Assembly (NCBI GenBank): GCA_027943335.1
Contig: BSBK01008852.1
Location: 62,001 to 126,000 of the forward strand
DNA: 64,000 nucleotides
Direction: 5' to 3'
Source of the DNA: Chamaecyparis obtusa
Taxonomy: Eukaryota > Streptophyta > Pinopsida > Cupressales > Cupressaceae
The position numbers and the translations under genes were made by a program. Below, in pieces: positions 59,513-64,000 of the stretch. Positions within the stretch are counted from its first letter, which is position 1; each line of letters begins with the position of its first letter. The notes under the pieces were generated by a model. That model was not told where the DNA came from, ran no database searches, and saw only the letters and a list, made by a program, of their open reading frames with translations.

Positions 59513-61965
59513 TCTCCTCTTTTTGTACGTAGGCAAGAGTTAAAACCTAACTAGGGTTACAAATATTTTTATCAGAATAACATCAAACCTAATCCTACCA
59601 AATTTGATCATAAATGTATCTCTGCAACATCATGGCCAATCAGATATTTGTGTGCCCATCTTGCATTACATCCACTGGTGGACAAGCAACCTTGATTCAC
59701 CAACTTCTCTACACAAAAGTCTCACCATGAATGAAAAAAATGGTACTTCTTAGATACAAGAATCGACCCAAGATGGCTACTCAGACCTCCCTCATCATCA
59801 TCTAAACTGCAAATGTCCTGAAGACATCAATTTTTTGAGATACCTTGCCGCTCGCAGCCTGCTGAATCAAATGCTGGCAAAACCCTCACATAAAGATATT
59901 CAAATTTGAAAATAATGGCTACCAGGTTTATTTTTAAAATACGACCGCCGATTTCATTCCTTCCTAGCTGATCAAATGGTCTAGATCATCCTACAACAGT
60001 CGTAGGCCCCTTAGAAAATTCAAAGACCACATCATCAGCAGCACCCAATGAAAAGTGAGCACATCAGAAAAGACTGACACCTCAGAAGTTAAAAGAACCT
60101 GGACCCTGCATCAGATGGTTGTCGCTATGCCGCTACCTTTAAATATCATGCATCTTCCTTCAGCAGTATAACGATAGTCATTGATCCTGCTTGGAACTTA
60201 TCTCCCTGAGGAAGGTGACCCCACTGAAAAATTTCCATATCACCATCCTTCAACCAATCAGGAGCCTTACACGTTAGTAGTATTTGACAACAGACCCACT
60301 TTGAATTTCCTCTTCTTAAGTCAAGAAGAACTCTTTAAACCCCAGGCCCAAACTTGCCACTTGTCAAACTTTTATTCACGCTGACCGCCCCCCATCAGCA
60401 ACACTTTGGCAACCTTTCTGACAATGGACCCACTGCAACCAAGATTCCAATCGGACAATAGGTGTATGATCTCATAGCCCCTAAATATTCCTTCTGATCA
60501 TGCACCAGCCATTGATCCTTTTAGAACTGGGACCCCACTGACACATGGGTCCACCCGCAAGTCCTCGTCATCTTTTGACAGACAATCACAGGCAAGCACA
60601 TAAGTAATACATGGCATTGGACCCACTAAAATCTACCTTTACTTCGGCCAATCAAACATTAGCATGTCAGCATGACTTAGCACATACTGACCTTTCTAAA
60701 GCCTGAACACTTGGAAGATCCAACGGTGGGCATAAGATTGCATGTGTCAAAAGGGGCTATGCGAAGATACACTAGCCATTGATCTTCATCCTACTAGCAT
60801 CCATGCAGATACTTTGACATGGTCCCACTGATAGATCCTAGTCACTATTCCATTAGCCAATAACAATCAAGCACATCAGACAGGAAGGACCCACCTGACA
60901 GAACCCTGGCAATAAAGCAAGATCGACGGTCGGCGCATAATCTCATGTGTCAAAAAACCTCCATGAGATCTTACACCAGCCGTTGGATCAGAAGATGAGA
61001 CAACACACTAGGCCCGCTCTGAAAAGCCTCCAAATCATAACCCTCGACCAATCAGGAATGAACACGTCAGATGACGTGGCAGTGGACCCACTAACGGAAG
61101 TGCTTAAGTCCAAGGCATTCAGCGAATGCATGACTAAAGGAATTCACCGAGTCACTTAATGAAACACTTAACCCCGGTTAAGTCTGAAGATTATGCAAAC
61201 AAAGGGATTTGCGAGGTCGCTGAATAAAGGATTAACTCGGGGTTTGATCACTAGAATATGTGATTGAAGGGTTAGTCGCTGAATCGCCAAATGGGAAGAA
61301 TATGTTGTTGGGGATTAAGAGAACTTGAAAACAAAGGGATTAATGCGCACATGGGAAAAGGGATTTTTAAGCACCCCAAAAAGGTTACTACAAAATAGAA
61401 TAAGGCCAAGGGTTTTTAGGGTTTTTTTGGCACAAACGGTGAAATTTTCAAATTTTTGACCTACAGACCAAGGATTTAAAGAATTTGTAGAGGCCAGAGG
61501 ATAGGGCATAAGGCCATGAAATTTTTTGAGGTGCTTGGTAGGGTAAAAATTTAGACTTTGGGATAGTACTTTAGTGAAATTTGCATGGGGTAGGAAAATT
61601 TGGGTAACATTTTGGTGATTTCTACTGGATGTCAGCCTACTAGACATTGAAAACTAGTGGCCTTAACATAATTCATTGGGCATGGAGTTATCATTTGAGC
61701 ACAAAAATTTTGACAGAGAGAGACCTAGAACCAGAGGAACAAAAACTGTGCTCGAGCACTTCTTGGAAAATAGGGAGAACTAACCTAGAAAGTAGGGAAA
61801 TAAAATAGGAAACATACCAAACCTAAACTAACCAGTATGTAACACTGGTCAAACAAAACCATTTACTATTTGTAAAAAATAACTTCCCATCCTTCTCAGC
61901 TTACAATAATCCACATGTTCCTAGAAAGTTATTAAAAGATAAATATAGGAGATATGCAGAATCAC
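59513..61965 (-). other. Non-coding 3' region of the coiled-coil element
   Basis: About 2.4 kb with no protein signature. It is richer in GC than the rest of the window. It holds a degenerate ~198-bp tandem array (60046-61100) and an inverted repeat CACGTCA-GA-TGACGTG (61063-61078). Confidence 0.6.
60046..61100. repeat. Degenerate tandem array, ~198-bp unit, five to six copies
   Basis: CCAATCA-like boxes recur at about 60046, 60254, 60450, 60648, 60851 and 61047 (spacing 196-208). Each is followed by CAC(G/A)TCAG-like bases and GGACCCACT, and in most units by CAACGGT/GACGGTCGGC-CATAA, ATCTCATGTGTCAAAA and AGCC(A/G)TTGATC. Copies are strongly diverged. Confidence 0.75.
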
Positions 61966-63368
61966 CTACTTGACAAGGATTTGATTGATGTGGATTTTAC
62001 TCACTTGGTCAAGCTGATTGTAAACACTATCATTCTGAAGGGAGATGGTGATTAGCAATAGGGCTTTACTTAATTGGTCAATAGGGACAACAGGTTGATT
62101 TGGTTCATTCTCAGCCTTAGCTTCTGGTGGAAAATCATATTGGGATACTGACATAATTTGTACTCCTTTGATAACCTCCATCCTGGCCAAATGCCTGATA
62201 GGGCAGCCATGAGAGATGTTGGACCTGGAACTGTCCCTAATAGACTCAGGCTCCTGAGAGATTATTTCAGTCTGATTGATCTCCTCCTTATGCTGACTAG
62301 AAATAATTATCTCCTGTAGCTTGTAGGTGTTCTCTGGAAGTGTGGGCTTATCATCAAGATGCAAGCAAAAGTGTTCCATCTTGTCCTAAAATTGATCTTC
62401 TTCTTCTTCCTCTAGATTCTTTTGTAGGAGAAGTATACTATTGTCAACATAATTATCATGATTTGCTAAGAACTCATTTGTCTTGACTTGTTCAGAGATA
62501 ACCTCCTTTAGATCAACGAACCTCTGTTCAATGATCTCCTTTTCTTCCTTGAGTTGAAAACATTTATCAATCTTCATCTGATAGCCTCTCTTATATGTTC
62601 TAGCTATAGAAGCCAGGAGTCCTATATTTTTCTTGAGATCCTGTAGCTCTCTTTCATGAAACTCCTCATGAGCTCTCTTCTCCTTTTCTTTCTCAATCTA
62701 AAATTTATTTCCTCTATCAAACATGGCCTCTATCAAAATCCTTTGGTCTTGAACCACCTTTTCACAATTATTCTTATGAACTTCCAATTCTTCATAAGCA
62801 TCCCTCTGAGTTGCTAATGTTCCTTAAAAATCTTCTTCTTTTTTAGCCATGCCAGTACTAACCTTAATCAAGGTTTCCTTGTAAACTTTGTTCAGCGTTG
62901 CTAGATTACTTGCAAGGGCTGCTTGACTTTTTTGTTGTCCTACAATGATTTCTTCACACTCCTTCCATCTAGTGTCGAATTGCTCCTTTTTTTTGTTTCC
63001 AAAACCTCTTGATAAAACTTCTTTTGTGCTTCCAACCCTTCAGGGAGCTTGGCCTCATTCCTCTTGTATTGCTTTGCCAAGCACCTCCTATAACCTCAAT
63101 CCTGCTAAGCCAAAGTTTGTTGTTGTTGGATCTGGGCACGATAAGTATGCTCTTTTATGGAAAGCCTCTCTTCTTGAGGTTGTTGATATGTGTATTGATG
63201 CTGCCATGATACTGGAAGTTGGGTGGGTGGGGGGCAAGCATGAGGTAAATATTGCTCCATTGCTGCAATTGGATAGTCCTGCATGAAATCAAAAGTACAA
63301 CCACTCTGATAAAGCTGGCCTTCATGAAATGAAGGGACATCTTCATGAAAAGAAGGATGGTAATCCAT
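61966..63368 (-). pseudogene. Coiled-coil protein of the LTR element (gag-like?)
   Basis: A Gln/His/Pro-rich N-end (MDYHPSFHEDVPSFHEGQLY, 63368) leads, after stops near 63105 and a shift in an A-run near 62992, into a long charged helix: EQFDTRWKECEEIIVGQQKS, QAALASNLATLNKVYKETLI, stop, AYEELEVHKNNCEKVVQDQR, stop, KEKEKRAHEEFHERELQDLK, FQLKEEKEIIEQRFVDLKEV. It ends in an acidic/polar region (HLARMEVIKGVQIMSVSQYD) closing at 61966. About 460 codons. Heptad-like Leu/Ile spacing and the absence of any enzyme motif point to a structural role. A diverged gag is possible, but there is no zinc knuckle. Confidence 0.7.
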
Positions 63369-63504
63369 CTCAGGTACTAAATCTCCTTACAATCAGTAAA
63401 TGTGAATTCAGAGTCGCCAGATATGCAAAACAATGACCTCTGAAAGGTCTGCAACTTGTTGGAAGCATATCAGAACCAGCAAGAATTATGAAAACTATGA
63501 CCCC

Positions 63505-63529
63505 TTGGTCCCATCAGGTGTGCCAAAAT
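63505..63529 (-). promoter_or_regulatory. Putative primer-binding site of the coiled-coil element
   Basis: Directly inside the 5' LTR on the minus strand: ATTT then TGGCACACCTGATGGG. TGG a few bases from the LTR end fits a tRNA 3' CCA match, but I cannot name the tRNA. Confidence 0.45.
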
Positions 63530-64000
63530 TGTTATACACTAAGTTTGCACCCTTGTTTCAAGCTCTCTTGGTCTTGATAACTTAGTATAACATGGGAATC
63601 ATCTCCAGGTGTGGGACCTATGCTAACTGAGATAAGACCTCCAGGTTCTAGGCTAGTTCCTCTTCGATAATCACCTTAATTTGCTTCTTGATAGAAAAGG
63701 TAAAACTTGAGGGGAAAAGGGATAGAAGGAATGCATGAAAGGGAAATGACTAAAAGCAAACTATCCTACTAGGTGATACACTCAAATGAAATGAACACAA
63801 TATAATGACCAAGTTAGCATGAAAGTCTTTGATCTAATAGAACACAATCTTTCTAAACAGGCTTGCATAAGTATTTCACAGAGAGCCTTGAACAAAAGAC
63901 ATGGACTATGACCTGCAAGAAGATGTTCTTTTCAGCAAAAGGGCACAGGAATGAGATAGAATGACAAGATATTGAAGTATACCCACAAACTCACTCCAAT
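63530..64000 (-). repeat. 5' LTR of the coiled-coil element (partial, cut by window end)
   Basis: Direct repeat of 58743-59215, with scattered substitutions. The minus-strand end is ...CTTAGTGTATAACA, giving the expected CA terminus. Confidence 0.88.

Larger units (their letters stand above)
58743..64000 (-). mobile_element. LTR element with coiled-coil ORF only, 5' LTR runs off window
   Basis: Direct repeats starting TGTTATACACTAAGTTTGCA occur at 58743 and 63530 and stay alike over at least 470 bp (about 90% by eye). The coding strand is minus, so the right LTR is the 5' one. Internal region about 59513-63529: a coiled-coil ORF (63368-61966), a short spacer and a ~2-kb repeat-rich 3' region. 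No gag knuckle, protease, RT or integrase was seen, so it is a non-autonomous element of the LARD or TR-GAG kind. It sits in the integrase of the gypsy element. Confidence 0.85.

Noticed and set aside
62945..63286. 113-codon plus-strand frame in the coiled-coil element
   Set aside because: Antisense shadow of the coiled-coil ORF; no domain, and opposite to the LTR, PBS and PPT orientation.

Overview
The window is nuclear plant DNA made almost wholly of nested transposable elements. No intact host gene was found. Broken pieces of land-plant genes occur inside the transposons: CDC48, a hypersensitive-induced-reaction (HIR) band-7 protein, a MYCBP-like protein, a BURP-domain protein and a PPR protein. 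Low GC, retained introns and deep nesting fit a seed plant with a very large genome. A gymnosperm is my guess, but nothing here proves it.

Layout. (1) 1-~6960: an L1-type LINE on the minus strand (LINE-A), cut by the window start, with ORF1, ORF2 (endonuclease, reverse transcriptase, zf-RVT, RNase H) and a downstream ORF3. (2) ~7320-20665: a decayed CACTA/En-Spm transposon (CACTA-A) with a TNP2-type transposase, a second ORF, a 12-bp satellite array and a right terminus; its left terminus was not found. (3) 20669-22253: unassigned. (4) 22268-48232: a second LINE on the minus strand (LINE-B), bounded by a perfect 14-bp target-site duplication (22254-22267 and 48233-48246). It is split by CACTA-B (27288-45301), an 18,014-bp CACTA element with 25-bp terminal inverted repeats and the 3-bp duplication TCC, inserted inside the LINE reverse-transcriptase region. 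Removing CACTA-B and one TCC restores the LINE frame. (5) 48332-52943: CACTA-C, a sister copy of the right half of CACTA-B. (6) 52944-58742: a rearranged Ty3/gypsy chromodomain retrotransposon inserted in the CDC48 fragment of CACTA-C. (7) 58743-64000: an LTR element on the minus strand inserted in that gypsy element; it encodes only a coiled-coil protein and runs off the window.

Order of events read from the nesting: CACTA-C or its flank is the oldest layer; LINE-B entered its left side; CACTA-B entered LINE-B; the gypsy element entered CACTA-C; the coiled-coil LTR element entered the gypsy element.

The most interesting points are: (a) the third ORF downstream of RNase H in both LINEs, shown by the target-site duplication to lie inside the LINE-B unit; (b) an 18-kb CACTA element that carries fragments of at least five host genes plus a SET-like methyltransferase domain; (c) the same MYCBP-HIR-CDC48 cargo in the sister copy CACTA-C, which shows that the cargo is inherited by a transposon family; (d) a 12-bp satellite next to the CACTA-A terminus that resembles a transposase-binding array; (e) a degenerate ~198-bp repeat array in the coiled-coil LTR element.
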